DNA of 64,000 nucleotides from Erythrobacter sp. HI0063 (GCF_001635685.1 NZ_LWFF01000062.1:1-64000), one strand, 5' to 3'; counted from the first letter of the stretch, positions 48,758 to 58,859 are shown. Notes: generated from the sequence alone by a model not told the origin. Made by a program: numbers and translations.

Positions 48758-49692
48758 CCATTCTCCTTCGCGAAGGATTCCAGATCCTCCATCGTGACTA
48801 GGCTTACCGTCTCGGCGTCGCCATCCGTGCGGGTGACCATGGGGGACAGGACCTTGCCGCCGATTTCGACGAATTTCTCCACCCCGTCCGCGCGCATCGC
48901 GAGGACGCTTTCGCGCCAGCGGACGCGCCCGGTGATCTGCTGGACCAGGAGCTCCCGCTCCTCCGCCGGATCGGTGACCTTGGCGGCAGTGACATTGGCG
49001 AAGATCGGCACGGCGAGATCGCCTGGAGGCGTGCGTTCGAGCGCGTTCTTCATGCGCAGCGCCGCTGGCTGCATCAGCGAGCAATGGAACGGCGCGCTGA
49101 CCGGCAGGCGCACGCCGCGCTTGATGCCGTGCTCCTTCGCCATGTCGATGGCGCGCTGGATCGCTTCGGCGTGGCCGGAAAGAACCACCTGGCCCGGATC
49201 GTTATCGTTGGCGACTTCGCAGACCTGCCCTTGGGCAGCAGCTTCCGCCAGCGCAGTGGCCTTGTCGATATCGGCACCCAGCAGCGCAGCCATCGCGCCT
49301 TCACCGATCGGCACGGCGTCCTGCATGGCGATCCCGCGCAGGCGCAGCAGCTTGGCCGTGTCGGCGAGGCTGAAGGCGCCCGCCGCGCACAGCGCAGTGT
49401 ATTCGCCCAGCGAATGGCCCGCGACGCAGGCGGCGTGGTTCGCCAGCTCGATACCGAATTCCTTCGCCAGCACGCGCTGGGTGGCGATGGCATTGGCCAT
49501 GATCGCGGGCTGCGCGTTAGCGGTCAGCGTCAGCTCGCTTTCAGGCCCATCGCGCATCAGCTCGCTCAGTTTCTGCGAAAGCGCCTCGTCCACTTCCTCG
49601 AAGACCTCGCGCGCGATCGCGCTGGCTTCGGCGAGGTCGGCGCCCATGCCGATCTTCTGGCTCCCCTGACCGGGGAAGATAAAGGCTTTCAT
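48754..49692 (-). CDS. fabD: Malonyl-CoA:ACP transacylase
   Basis: Loads malonyl groups onto ACP for fatty-acid synthesis. The 312 residues have FPGQGSQKIGM at the start, the nucleophile motif GHSLGEYTAL, and the basic/His motif PVSAPFHCSLM. Coupled to fabG by overlap. The acyl carrier protein and fabF genes are not next to it. Confidence 0.95.
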   Translation of the reverse strand: MKAFIFPGQGSQKIGMGADLAEASAIAREVFEEVDEALSQKLSELMRDGPESELTLTANAQPAIMANAIATQRVLAKEFGIELANHAACVAGHSLGEYTALCAAGAFSLADTAKLLRLRGIAMQDAVPIGEGAMAALLGADIDKATALAEAAAQGQVCEVANDNDPGQVVLSGHAEAIQRAIDMAKEHGIKRGVRLPVSAPFHCSLMQPAALRMKNALERTPPGDLAVPIFANVTAAKVTDPAEERELLVQQITGRVRWRESVLAMRADGVEKFVEIGGKVLSPMVTRTDGDAETVSLVTMEDLESFAKENG

Positions 49693-49720
49693 CGCGTGTC
49701 TCCTCTAGAAGTCAGCGCGC

Positions 49721-50566
49721 TTATGCGGGCCGCACCGCTTCCACAACCCCGAAGGGCACCACGCGGTTGGCGCTCGTATGGCCGATTTCGGCTCGTCCCA
49801 GATAAGCGATGCCCGCTCGCCCGCACCAGTCGCGCACGATGGTTTGCGCATCGGCTCCGAACGGGCGATCGTTCTCGGGCACATGCGTGACCGCGCCGAG
49901 GCGGATGCCTGCGATAGTGCGACAGTGCTGGGTGACATGGAACATCAGCCGATCGATCGCATAGAGATGCTCCGCCACCTCTTCGATCATCACAACATGG
50001 CCGGTCAGATCGGGCATGAACTCCGTTCCCACCAACATGGCGAGAGTCATGAGATTGAAAGCGACGACCGGCGTGCCATTCGGCTCGATACTGGGCTCGA
50101 TCCCCGATCGGTCCCCCACCAGCCAGGCGAGCGAGCGCCGCACTGCGTCCGTCCCGTCCTGGCGCTTGATGTCGATCGCCATCGGCGCGTGGACCGGTTT
50201 CCCGATGCCCGCCCGATACAGCGCCCCCAGCAGGGTTCCGCAGTCGGAATAGCCGAGATAGCTCTTCTTTTGGGCAGCCGCGTCCATGCGTTCGAGCGCC
50301 GCACCTGCGATGCGATTGGAACCGTATCCCCCCTTGGCGAACCAGACCGCGTCTGCGTCCGGATCGTTCGCGCAGTCGATCAGCGCCTCCAATCGGACCG
50401 CGTCCGATCCGGCGAAGTGGCCGTCCTCAAGAAAACATTGGCTGTGGAAGCGCAGCTCAAGGCCCGGAAATTCCGCTTTCGCCAGCGCTTCGACACGGTC
50501 CGCCAGCTCGCGATGCAGCGGCGCAGCCGGGGCGCAGATGGCGATCCGTTTGGTAGTCCCTTTCAT
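49721..50566 (-). CDS. LD-carboxypeptidase (MccF/LdcA family, S66)
   Basis: A 281-residue serine peptidase of family S66. It removes the terminal D-alanine from murein tetrapeptides during cell-wall recycling. Signature motifs are WFAKGGYGSNRI, the nucleophile Ser in LGYSDCGTLL, a Glu in MIEEVAEHLYAIDR, and a His in IGHTSANRVVPFG. It lacks a signal peptide, so it acts in the cytoplasm. It is divergent from a Mur ligase gene that would use the product, which supports the recycling role. A microcin C-immunity MccF function is the alternative. Confidence 0.85.
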   Translation of the reverse strand: MKGTTKRIAICAPAAPLHRELADRVEALAKAEFPGLELRFHSQCFLEDGHFAGSDAVRLEALIDCANDPDADAVWFAKGGYGSNRIAGAALERMDAAAQKKSYLGYSDCGTLLGALYRAGIGKPVHAPMAIDIKRQDGTDAVRRSLAWLVGDRSGIEPSIEPNGTPVVAFNLMTLAMLVGTEFMPDLTGHVVMIEEVAEHLYAIDRLMFHVTQHCRTIAGIRLGAVTHVPENDRPFGADAQTIVRDWCGRAGIAYLGRAEIGHTSANRVVPFGVVEAVRPA

Positions 50567-50622
50567 CCCATCTGTCCTAGCGCGCTTGTAATGCCCGGCA
50601 CAACGCCATAGCGCGGGCTGTC

Positions 50623-52047
50623 ATGAGCGAATTTCCATCTCCCGAAGACCTCCTGGCCCGCCCGTTCTTTTTCGTCGGCGTTGGGGGATCCGGCATGCTG
50701 CCGCTGGCCCAGATCCTGCGCGGAAGAGGCGCGCGGGTCGAAGGCTCGGACCGCAGTCTCGATCAGGGCCGCACGCCGGAAAAGTTCACGGCGCTGGAAG
50801 CCCAGGGCGTCACTCTCCACCCCCAGGACGGCAGCGGCATCGTCTCGCAGGATCAGATCGTGGTCGCTTCCGCCGCAGTGGAAGCCAGCGTGCCCGATAT
50901 CGCGCGTGCCGAGGATCTGGGATGCCTGCGCCTGACCCGCGCCGAGCTCAATTCGATCCTGTTCAACACCAGCGGCGCCGGACTTGCCGTGGCGGGGACG
51001 AGCGGGAAATCCACCGTCACCGGGATGCTCGGCTGGATCATGCATCATCTGGGCCGCGAACCGACCATCATGAACGGCGCGGTGATGAAGAATTTCGCCA
51101 ATGCGGAGCGTCCGTTCGCCAGCGCCGTCGCCGGTGGTCAGAGCCTCTATGTCAGCGAGGTGGACGAAAGCGATGGATCGATCGCGCTCTATCGTCCCGC
51201 CGTCGGGATCCTTCTGAATGTCAGCCTCGATCACAAAAGCATGGAAGAATTGCGGCAATTTTTCGGCGATTACCTGTCGCGCAGCCGTATCGCAGTGGTG
51301 AATGCCGATGACGCGGAAGCGCTCGCCCTCCTCCCGCGCGCGGAGGAAGTCATCACTTTCGGCGTGGATCAGCCAAAGGCGCAGATCGGGATCGTGCCGG
51401 GCAGCGTGGCCGAGGGGCCGATGCGGCAGGCCGCGCTCGTCGTCGATCGCCATGATGGGAGCGAGCACCCGCTGCGCCTGAATCTGCCCGGCCGCCATAA
51501 TCTGTCGAATGCTCTCGCCGCCATCGCAGGCGCTGCGGCAGCGGGCATTCCCGTGGCCGCCGCCGTCGAGGCGCTGGCCGGTTTCGACGGGCTTTCGCGC
51601 CGTTTCGAGCTGGTCGGCGTGTCGGCCAGCGGCATCACTGTGATCGACGATTTCGGCCACAATCCCGAAAAGTGCGCGGCGACCCTGCGCACGCTGCGTG
51701 CGCACGAAGGACGCATCCTCGCCTTCTTCCAGCCGCACGGCTACGGCCCTTTGCGCCAGATGGGCGCCGAACTGGCGCAGGTTTTCGCAGACGAACTCGC
51801 CGACGGCGATCGTACGATACTATGCGATCCGGTCTATTTCGGCGGCACCACCGATCGCAGCGAGGGGAGCGAGCGGATCGTTCGCCTGATCGAGGATGCC
51901 GGTGGCCATGCCGAATACATCCCCAATCGCAAGGCCGTGGGCGATCGACTGGCCAGCGTGGCGCGCCCCGGCGACCGGATCGTGATCATGGGCGCGCGCG
52001 ACGACACTCTGTCGCAATTCGCGCGCGACCTGTTCGCCCGATTCTGA
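50623..52047 (+). CDS. Mur ligase family protein (MurC/Mpl-like)
   Basis: A 474-residue ATP-dependent ligase of the Mur family. The N-terminal domain has FVGVGGSGMLPLAQIL, the ATP loop GTSGKSTVTGML near 125-136, then EVDESDGS, and the C-terminal domain DDFGHNPEK with FFQPHGYGP. It is closest in pattern to MurC but deviates from the usual GTHGKTTTT loop. Together with the divergent LD-carboxypeptidase this suggests UDP-MurNAc:tripeptide ligation (Mpl-type) in murein recycling, rather than the main MurC. Substrate not proven. Confidence 0.8.
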   Translation: MSEFPSPEDLLARPFFFVGVGGSGMLPLAQILRGRGARVEGSDRSLDQGRTPEKFTALEAQGVTLHPQDGSGIVSQDQIVVASAAVEASVPDIARAEDLGCLRLTRAELNSILFNTSGAGLAVAGTSGKSTVTGMLGWIMHHLGREPTIMNGAVMKNFANAERPFASAVAGGQSLYVSEVDESDGSIALYRPAVGILLNVSLDHKSMEELRQFFGDYLSRSRIAVVNADDAEALALLPRAEEVITFGVDQPKAQIGIVPGSVAEGPMRQAALVVDRHDGSEHPLRLNLPGRHNLSNALAAIAGAAAAGIPVAAAVEALAGFDGLSRRFELVGVSASGITVIDDFGHNPEKCAATLRTLRAHEGRILAFFQPHGYGPLRQMGAELAQVFADELADGDRTILCDPVYFGGTTDRSEGSERIVRLIEDAGGHAEYIPNRKAVGDRLASVARPGDRIVIMGARDDTLSQFARDLFARF

Positions 52048-52053
52048 ACCCGA

Positions 52054-53814
52054 TTACGCCCCAGCCCGTCCGAAGGTCGTCGAACCCTGCGACACCCTTG
52101 CGTCGGCGTTGCAATCGTCCGCATCGCCGATGCGCACGCAATTGCGCCCTTCGCGCTTGGCACGATAAAGGGCCCGGTCCGCGGCCCCGAAAGCCTCGTG
52201 CATCATCTGCCCACGGCCAAGCACGACGCCTAGACTGATCGTGACCTGCGGCAGACCTGCCGTCCCCTCTTCGCCTCCGCTTCGACCCACGATCTCGCGC
52301 AGGCGATCGGCAAGCGCGATCAGCTGGTGATCTTCCATGACCTCGACGATGGCCGCAAATTCCTCGCCCCCAAGGCGATAGACGCAGCCCGGCGAACCGT
52401 CATCTTCCCGACCATCCATCGCGGGCAAATGGCCCTTCAAAAGCCCCGCGACGTTGCACAGCACTGCATCGCCCACCTGATGGCCCTCGCGATCGTTGAC
52501 CTGTTTGAAGTGGTCGATATCGGCGACCAGCAGACCCTGACCTGTCTTCAGCGTGCGGACCATGTCGAACGCCCGGCGATTGGCGAGCCCGGTCAGCCCA
52601 TCGGTGTTCGCCATCTGACCCATCCTGATCGCGCGCATCTGGGCTTCGTCGTGTTCGTGTTTCAGCCCTGTGAAGCGATCGCCAACGGCGATCGCCGTGA
52701 CCAGCGACAGAAGGACGAAGCCGGCAAACACCATGTCGTTTATCGGAAACGGCAAAGACGACCCGCTGAAGGCGACGACGGTCCGCCATGCGACCACCAG
52801 CATCAGGCCCGACATGGCCGCCAGCGCCCAACGCGCCCCCCGGCTCCCTCGCGACAGCGCGACAGCGACGACGATCGATATGAGGATCACGACCGGAGCG
52901 AAACTGAAGACGAACCAATTGTTGATCGTAATGCGCGTCAATTCCCCACCGAAGGTGGCGATGAACTTCACAATCAACGGCAGCAGAGCCGAGACCATCA
53001 TCGCCATTGTGAGGCGGGGTGGCAGGAAACGCTTCTCGATCAGGCCGGCGATTACCATCGCGCCGCATCCCGCAGACAGCGCCTGGAAAAGGCTCGTCAG
53101 CCGCCATCGCAGGTCGAGAGGGATGTCCGGCAGAATTTCGTTCACCAGCCCCGACGAAAACAGCATGAACAGGGATGTCGTCGCCACCATCAGAAAATGC
53201 CACAGGACGAAGCCCTGCCTCAGGACGCGGTAGAACAGCCCATCGTATAGCAGCGGCAGGATCAGCAGGCCGAACATGAACATGTAAGCGAGCGAGCGGC
53301 TGTAAAGCTCACGCTCACTATCGGCGAGGGAAGTCAGCCGCGCCGCGCCCGCAACGCTTCGAGTAAAAGGTCTTTCCACCACCGCATCGATCGCCACCAG
53401 ATCTGCCTGCGACGAAGGCACGGGGACGGAGAACCGGTTGCCCGGAAACCAGTTGCGAGCCGTCATCTGCGGATCGACATCGACCAGGCGGGACCGACCG
53501 TCGGCATAGGTGAAGCGCACCAGCATCGATCGAAAATTCGCCGCGTTGGTCTGCCACGCAAGACCGGAATCGAGCGGAGTCTTCAGCTGCGTCGAAGAGC
53601 GTACGAAAGGCCCGCGCACGTCGAAGCGATCGGGCGCGCAGGAAAGCTGTTCCCGCGTAAGGGCGAAGGCTTCTTCCATGCTTCCGGCCTCGCCGGCGCA
53701 TGTCATGGGTTTGAGATCCAGCGTGTATGCGCGCGCCGGCGCAGAGGCTGAAAGACCCCACGCAACCAGCGCCGCAACGAGAATGCGTAGCAACCCCATC
53801 ATTTCCCCCACCAT
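52054..53814 (-). CDS. Membrane diguanylate cyclase with 7TMR-DISM-type sensor
   Basis: A 586-residue protein with a signal peptide (ILVAALVAWGLSASAPARA), a periplasmic beta-rich domain of about 150 residues, seven or eight membrane helices at about 180-390, and a GGDEF domain with the active motif GGEEF in YRLGGEEFAAIVE. This arrangement is that of 7TMR-DISM diguanylate cyclases, which turn an outside signal into c-di-GMP. There is no obvious RxxD inhibitory site. The start may be 53814 or one of two ATGs four to five codons later. Confidence 0.85.
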   Translation of the reverse strand: MVGEMMGLLRILVAALVAWGLSASAPARAYTLDLKPMTCAGEAGSMEEAFALTREQLSCAPDRFDVRGPFVRSSTQLKTPLDSGLAWQTNAANFRSMLVRFTYADGRSRLVDVDPQMTARNWFPGNRFSVPVPSSQADLVAIDAVVERPFTRSVAGAARLTSLADSERELYSRSLAYMFMFGLLILPLLYDGLFYRVLRQGFVLWHFLMVATTSLFMLFSSGLVNEILPDIPLDLRWRLTSLFQALSAGCGAMVIAGLIEKRFLPPRLTMAMMVSALLPLIVKFIATFGGELTRITINNWFVFSFAPVVILISIVVAVALSRGSRGARWALAAMSGLMLVVAWRTVVAFSGSSLPFPINDMVFAGFVLLSLVTAIAVGDRFTGLKHEHDEAQMRAIRMGQMANTDGLTGLANRRAFDMVRTLKTGQGLLVADIDHFKQVNDREGHQVGDAVLCNVAGLLKGHLPAMDGREDDGSPGCVYRLGGEEFAAIVEVMEDHQLIALADRLREIVGRSGGEEGTAGLPQVTISLGVVLGRGQMMHEAFGAADRALYRAKREGRNCVRIGDADDCNADARVSQGSTTFGRAGA

Positions 53815-53951
53815 GGAACCGGTGGAGCGGGCGACCGCCGCTTGTCGTTGACCGGGCCTTTACGGTAACAGAAAAACGTTTTTACGCAAAAACCGAATTT
53901 GCGGGCTCGCCCAAACAGGCCGATCGTCGGCGCAATGTCTTGCGCCAGAGA

Positions 53952-54899
53952 TCAATGCGCGGAACGGCCACCCATGGCCGGAAGGCGATGGACGATCTGA
54001 GCGATCACGAACCCTACGACCAATCCGACCAAAGCCGAAATCGCTGCATAGGTCGCCCAGCCGAGCAAGCCGCCAAGCCCGCCCGTGGCGACTTCCACCG
54101 CATGTTCTAGAGAGTGCGCCACATCCGACGGGCCGTAGAGACCAAGCTCGTGCAGGCCGTGCAGGATGATCCCGCCGCCGACCCACAGCATCGCCACCGT
54201 GCCGATCAGCGACAACGCCTTCAACAGCCAAGGCATCGCCTTCAACAGGAACCGCCCTGTGGCCTGCGCCACAGAGCTGCTCTTTTCCGCCAGATACAGG
54301 CCGACATCGTCCATCTTCACGATCAGCGCCACCGCCCCGTACACCACGAAGGTGATCGCGATCCCGACAGCCGCCAGCACGCCCGCACGGGTCAGCAGCG
54401 TTTCCGCCGCGACCTCGTTCAGCGTGATCGCCATGATTTCGGCAGACAGGATCAAGTCGGTGCGGATGGCCCCGCTGGTGCGTGCCTTTTCAAAGGCGAC
54501 CGGATCCTCGATCTCGTCTTCCAGAGTCTTGCCGTGCTTTTCCCCACCCAGCTTTTCCATCACCTTTTCCGCGCCTTCGAACGAGAGGTAGCAGCCGCCC
54601 GCCATCAGCACGAAAACGATCGCCTGGGGCAGCAGCCAGCTCAGCAGCAAGGCGCCTGGCAACAGAATCAGCAGCTTGTTCTTCAAACTGCCCTTGGTGA
54701 TGTTCCAGATGATTGGCAGCTCGCGCGCCGGCTTCAGTCCAGTGACGTAGCCCGGCGTCACTGCCGCATCGTCGATCACGACGCCTGCCGCCTTCGATCC
54801 CGCGCGGCTGGCGGCGATGCCGATATCGTCCACCGAGGCCGCCGCCGTGCGTGCGATCACCGAGATATCGTCGAGAAGGGCAACCAGGCCGCCGGGCAT
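53952..54899 (-). CDS. DUF808 family membrane protein
   Basis: A 315-residue integral membrane protein of the DUF808 (YedI) family. It starts with the family pattern GGLVALLDDISVIARTAAASVDD and has about six membrane segments (LLILLPGALLLSWLL, LTRAGVLAAVGIAITFVVYG). The motif FEGAEKVMEKL is conserved. Function is unknown in the family; some members have been linked to transport. The start giving MPGGLVALL is the typical one. It is divergent from rpsF. Confidence 0.85.
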   Translation of the reverse strand: MPGGLVALLDDISVIARTAAASVDDIGIAASRAGSKAAGVVIDDAAVTPGYVTGLKPARELPIIWNITKGSLKNKLLILLPGALLLSWLLPQAIVFVLMAGGCYLSFEGAEKVMEKLGGEKHGKTLEDEIEDPVAFEKARTSGAIRTDLILSAEIMAITLNEVAAETLLTRAGVLAAVGIAITFVVYGAVALIVKMDDVGLYLAEKSSSVAQATGRFLLKAMPWLLKALSLIGTVAMLWVGGGIILHGLHELGLYGPSDVAHSLEHAVEVATGGLGGLLGWATYAAISALVGLVVGFVIAQIVHRLPAMGGRSAH

Positions 54900-55105
54900 A
54901 TCCGTACTCCGAGATGAACAGGCCACCGCCCTGCCCGCACGGTTCGCTCGCGACAAGTCCGATCTTGTGTTGCAAATCGCGCCGATCGCGCTATGTGCGC
55001 GGCTTCCCGAGCGGCATCGCCCTTGCGGGATACGAAGAAGGCCGGAGGGGCCCCGTCATCCGGACGGACCAGCCAGCGATCGGCATGAACTGAAAGGACC
55101 AAGGC

Positions 55106-55477
55106 ATGGCTCTGTACGAGCATGTATTCTTGGCGCGCCAGGATCTGAGCCAGTCTCAGGTCGATCAACTGGCCGCCACCGCCACCGAGATCGTCGAGAA
55201 CAACGAAGGCAAGGTCACCAAGACGGAGACCTGGGGCCTCAAGAACCTCGCCTACAAGATCGACCGCAACCGCAAGGCGCATTTCGTGCTGCTCAACATC
55301 GAAGGCCCGGGTTCCGTGGTCGCCGAGCTGGAGCGCCAGACGCGCATCAACGAAGACGTCATCCGTTACATGACGATCCGCGTCGACGAGCACGAGGAAG
55401 GCCCGTCCGCCATGATGCGCAAGAACGAGCGCGACAGCAAGAAGCGCCGTGAGCGCTCCGACCGGGGAGACAATTGA
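55106..55477 (+). CDS. rpsF: 30S ribosomal protein S6
   Basis: Small-subunit protein that binds 16S rRNA with S18. The 123 residues start [15 protein letters not shown] and are typical, with a basic C-terminal extension ending RERSDRGDN. RimK, encoded 2.5 kb away, adds glutamates to the S6 C-terminus in enterobacteria and pseudomonads, where the tail ends in acidic EE; here it does not. First of rpsF-rpsR-rplI; TGATG overlap with rpsR. Confidence 0.97.
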   Translation: MALYEHVFLARQDLSQSQVDQLAATATEIVENNEGKVTKTETWGLKNLAYKIDRNRKAHFVLLNIEGPGSVVAELERQTRINEDVIRYMTIRVDEHEEGPSAMMRKNERDSKKRRERSDRGDN

Positions 55478-55701
55478 TGGCCCGCCCGTTTTTCCGCCGC
55501 CGCAAGACCTGCCCGTTCTCGGGCAAGAACGCTCCGACGATCGATTACAAGGACGTGCGCCTGCTTCAGGGCTTCATGTCCGAGCGTGGCAAGATCGTGC
55601 CCAGCCGCATCACCGCCGTGAGCGCGAAGAAGCAGCGCGAACTCGCCAAGGCGATCAAGCGCGCCCGCCACATCGGCCTTTTGCCGTACATCGTGCGCTG
55701 A
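55477..55701 (+). CDS. rpsR: 30S ribosomal protein S18
   Basis: A 74-residue basic protein with the family motif [19 protein letters not shown], which forms the S6-S18 heterodimer on the ribosomal platform. The start overlaps the rpsF stop as TGATG, so both subunits are made in equal amounts. Followed by rplI. Confidence 0.97.
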   Translation: MARPFFRRRKTCPFSGKNAPTIDYKDVRLLQGFMSERGKIVPSRITAVSAKKQRELAKAIKRARHIGLLPYIVR

Positions 55702-55714
55702 GGAGACTGACACC

Positions 55715-56356
55715 ATGGATATCATTCTCCTCGAACGCATCGGCAATCTCGGCAATATCGGTGACGTCGTCACCGTGAAGGACGGGTACGCCCGCAACTT
55801 CCTGCTGCCGCAGAAGAAGGCCCTGCGCGCCAACGATTCGAACAAGAAGGTGTTCGAAGCCAATCGCGAGCGCCTCGAAAAGGAAAACGCGGAACGCCGC
55901 GGCGAAGCCGAAAAGCAGGGCGAAAAGGTCGACGGGACCGAGATCGTCCTGATCCGCGCCTCGTCCAATGCCGGCCAGCTTTACGGTTCGGTCAATGTTC
56001 GCGACATCATCGCCGGCCTCACCGAAAAGGGTCACGAGATCGACAAGAAGCAGGTCATCATGGGCAGCCCGATCAAGTCGATCGGCATGCACGACGTGAC
56101 CGTCGCTCTCCACCCCGAAGTGCACGTCACCGTAAAAGCCAATGTCGCCCGTTCGGACGACGAAGCCGAGCTGCAGAGCCAGGGCGTGGACGTTCTTGCG
56201 CAGATGTTCGAAGACGAACAGCGCGAGATCGAGGAAATGGCCGATGCCAACCGCATCGATCCCAACCTCGAGCCGGGCGAAATCCCCGCGGACATGCTCG
56301 ACGAGCCGACTCCGGTCGATATGGACGGCAATCCGATCGAGCAGGACGGCGAGTAA
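55715..56356 (+). CDS. rplI: 50S ribosomal protein L9
   Basis: A 213-residue large-subunit protein: N-terminal rRNA-binding domain ([17 protein letters not shown]), connecting helix and C-terminal domain. It is longer than the 149-residue E. coli L9 because of an acidic C-terminal extension ([12 protein letters not shown] to EQDGE), common in sphingomonads. Last gene of the operon, with a terminator after it. Confidence 0.97.
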   Translation: MDIILLERIGNLGNIGDVVTVKDGYARNFLLPQKKALRANDSNKKVFEANRERLEKENAERRGEAEKQGEKVDGTEIVLIRASSNAGQLYGSVNVRDIIAGLTEKGHEIDKKQVIMGSPIKSIGMHDVTVALHPEVHVTVKANVARSDDEAELQSQGVDVLAQMFEDEQREIEEMADANRIDPNLEPGEIPADMLDEPTPVDMDGNPIEQDGE

Positions 56357-56390
56357 TCCGCCTTCCGCTCCGGCGGAACTGCTACAGAAA

Positions 56391-56424
56391 GGGGCGCGAC
56401 GGCTTAGGCTTGTCGCGCCCTTTT
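56391..56424 (+). terminator. Intrinsic terminator of rpsF-rpsR-rplI
   Basis: The stem GGGCGCGAC...GTCGCGCCC with an 11-base loop is followed by TTTTCG, 35 bases past the rplI stop. It points in the sense of the operon. Confidence 0.85.
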
Positions 56425-56504
56425 CGTAAACGGCGCATAGCGATGCGCGCATGGGTGACAGGGCCTGTCACGAAACCGATAGGAAAAGGCCGGAGGACGC
56501 CACG

Positions 56505-57944
56505 ATGGATTCGATCGACACCATTCTCGACAAGCTGGAAAGCGTCTACGATGCCGCCGTGGCGCGGTTACGCGCGGATGTGATCGCCTTCGGTCGCGAT
56601 CGGACGATCCCGGCCCCGGAACGCCGCTCCGACGGATCCTACACCTATCCCGAACTGCGCCTGCGCTATCGCGGTGGCGAACAGCCCGAAGGGCGCCGCC
56701 GTGCCTTCGGACGCCTCAATGCGGCGGGTCTTTACACCACGACCGTCACCCGCCCGGCCCTGTTCCGCGATTACCTCGCCGAACAGCTCACGCTCATCTC
56801 GAGCAATTATGAAATCGAGGTCGAGGTCGGCTCCTCGCGCCAGGAAATCCCCTTCCCCTACGTGCTCGACGGTGCGGCGGGCGCGGAGCTTGCAGGCGTC
56901 GATCCCAATGAGATCGCGCGCCATTTCCCCTCCACCGACCTCGCCGATATCGGTGACGAGCTGGCCGACGGGATCGAGCTGGACAATCCCGACGATCCGA
57001 TCCCGCTTTCGCTGTTCGACGGTCTGCGCACCGATTTCAGCCTCGCGCGCCTGGCGCATTATACCGGCACCGATCCGGAGCATTTCCAGCGTTTCATCCT
57101 GTTCACCAACTATCACCGCTATGTCGATGAATTCGTCGACTGGGCGGGCGAGCAGCTTGGCAGCAATGGCTGTTCCGCGCTGGCGGGTGCGGGCGGCATG
57201 CTGCTGACCGAAAAGACCGAGAATGCGCGCGAGCAGCTTTCCGACACGGCCTGGCGCCGCCATCAGATGCCCGCCTACCACCTGGTGGGCGAGAACCGCA
57301 GCGGGATCACGCTGGTCAATATCGGTGTCGGTCCCAGCAACGCGAAGACGATCTGCGATCACCTCGCCGTGTTGCGGCCCGAAGCGTGGCTGATGATCGG
57401 CCATTGCGGCGGCCTGCGCCCCAGCCAGAAGATCGGCGATTACGTGCTCGCCCACGCCTATCTGCGCGACGACCACGTACTCGATCCGGTCCTGCCCCCC
57501 GAAATCCCCCTACCCGCCATTGCCGAAGTTCAGCAGGCGCTTGCCGGCGCGGCGGAGCAAGTTTCGGGAGAACATGGCAGCGATCTCAAGCACCGCATGC
57601 GCACCGGCACCGTCGTCACGACCGACGATCGCAATTGGGAATTGCGCTTCACCAGTTCGGCGCGGCGCATGTCGCTGTCCCGCGCGGTGGGCGTCGATAT
57701 GGAAAGCGCCACGATCGCTGGTCAGGGATACCGCTTCCGCGTGCCCTACGGGACGCTGCTCTGCGTGAGCGACAAGCCGTTGCATGGCGAGATCAAGCTG
57801 CCCGGCCAGGCCAATCGCTTCTACGAACAGGCGATCGCCGCCCACCTCCAGATCGGCATCAGCGCATGCCACATGCTGCGGGAAGAAGGCCCAAGGCTGC
57901 ACAGCCGCAAGCTGCGCGCCTTCAACGAGCCGCCGTTCAGGTAG
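56505..57944 (+). CDS. amn: AMP nucleosidase
   Basis: Hydrolyses AMP to adenine and ribose 5-phosphate, controlling adenylate levels. The 479 residues include the N-terminal regulatory domain and the phosphorylase-type catalytic domain from about 250, with GVGPSNAKTICDHLA and MIGHCGGLR, VVTTDDRNWELR and GVDMESATIAGQGYR. The ATG follows GGAGG and was chosen over an upstream ATG-less extension. Convergent with rimK, ten bases apart. Confidence 0.93.
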   Translation: MDSIDTILDKLESVYDAAVARLRADVIAFGRDRTIPAPERRSDGSYTYPELRLRYRGGEQPEGRRRAFGRLNAAGLYTTTVTRPALFRDYLAEQLTLISSNYEIEVEVGSSRQEIPFPYVLDGAAGAELAGVDPNEIARHFPSTDLADIGDELADGIELDNPDDPIPLSLFDGLRTDFSLARLAHYTGTDPEHFQRFILFTNYHRYVDEFVDWAGEQLGSNGCSALAGAGGMLLTEKTENAREQLSDTAWRRHQMPAYHLVGENRSGITLVNIGVGPSNAKTICDHLAVLRPEAWLMIGHCGGLRPSQKIGDYVLAHAYLRDDHVLDPVLPPEIPLPAIAEVQQALAGAAEQVSGEHGSDLKHRMRTGTVVTTDDRNWELRFTSSARRMSLSRAVGVDMESATIAGQGYRFRVPYGTLLCVSDKPLHGEIKLPGQANRFYEQAIAAHLQIGISACHMLREEGPRLHSRKLRAFNEPPFR

Positions 57945-57953
57945 GTTGGCGGC

Positions 57954-58859
57954 TCAACCCGTCCCCTTCGTCTTGGTCTTACCCTCTTTGGCCTTCGAGG
58001 CCATGAAGTCGATGATCATGCCCGCGATGTCCTTGCCGGTCGCGTTCTCGATGCCTTCGAGGCCGGGCGAGGAATTGACTTCCATGATCACCGGGCCGTG
58101 ATTGCTGCGCAGCATGTCCACGCCGCAGACATTCAGGCCCATGCGCTTGGCCGCGCTTACGGCGGTGGAGCGTTCGGCGGGGGTGATCTTGATCAGTTCG
58201 GCGCTGCCGCCGCGATGCAGGTTTGAGCGGAAATCGTCCGCCGCGCCGGTGCGCTTCATAGTCGCGACCACCTTGCCGCCGACCACCAGCGCGCGAATGT
58301 CCGTGCCGCCCGCTTCCTTGATGAATTCCTGCACCAGAATGTTGACGTTGGCGCCGCGAAACGCCTCGATCACGGACTTCGCGCTCGACATCGTTTCGGC
58401 AAGCACGACCCCGATGCCTTGCGTCCCTTCGAGGAGCTTGATGACCACCGGCGGGCCCTTCACCGCCTTGATGATCTCTTCGGCCTGCTTGGGATCGTTG
58501 GCATAGGCCGTCAGCGGCAGGCCGAGCCCGTGCTTGGCGAGGATCTGCATCGAGCGCAATTTGTCCCGGCTGCGGCCGATCGCGACGCTTTCGTTCAAAG
58601 GCCAACAGCCGCGCATTTCGAACTGGCGCAGGATGGCGAGGCCGTAATTGGTGATCGAGGCGCCGATGCGCGGGATCACCGCGTCGTAGCCGATGCAAGG
58701 TTCGCCATTATAGTACACTTCCGGCCGATGGCTGGCGATATGGACGGTGCAGCGCGTCGTGTTGAGAATGTCGAGCGAATGCCCGCGCTCCTCAGCCGCC
58801 TGCTTCAACCGTTTGTGCGAATACAGATTGGCGTTGCGTGCCAGCATCGCGATTTTCAT
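57954..58859 (-). CDS. rimK: RimK, ribosomal protein S6 glutamate ligase
   Basis: ATP-grasp enzyme that adds glutamate residues to the C-terminus of ribosomal protein S6, altering the ribosome and proteome. The 301 residues start [18 protein letters not shown] and carry the ATP-grasp motifs [37 protein letters not shown] and [17 protein letters not shown]. Its direct upstream gene is a retropepsin-like partner, as in pseudomonad rim operons. The rpsF operon encoding S6 is 2.5 kb away. Confidence 0.93.
   Translation of the reverse strand: MKIAMLARNANLYSHKRLKQAAEERGHSLDILNTTRCTVHIASHRPEVYYNGEPCIGYDAVIPRIGASITNYGLAILRQFEMRGCWPLNESVAIGRSRDKLRSMQILAKHGLGLPLTAYANDPKQAEEIIKAVKGPPVVIKLLEGTQGIGVVLAETMSSAKSVIEAFRGANVNILVQEFIKEAGGTDIRALVVGGKVVATMKRTGAADDFRSNLHRGGSAELIKITPAERSTAVSAAKRMGLNVCGVDMLRSNHGPVIMEVNSSPGLEGIENATGKDIAGMIIDFMASKAKEGKTKTKGTG

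Noticed and set aside
48002-49084. 360-codon version of fabG
   Set aside because: The extension is antisense-frame read-through of fabD; the ATG at 48757 overlaps the fabD stop and follows AGGAG.
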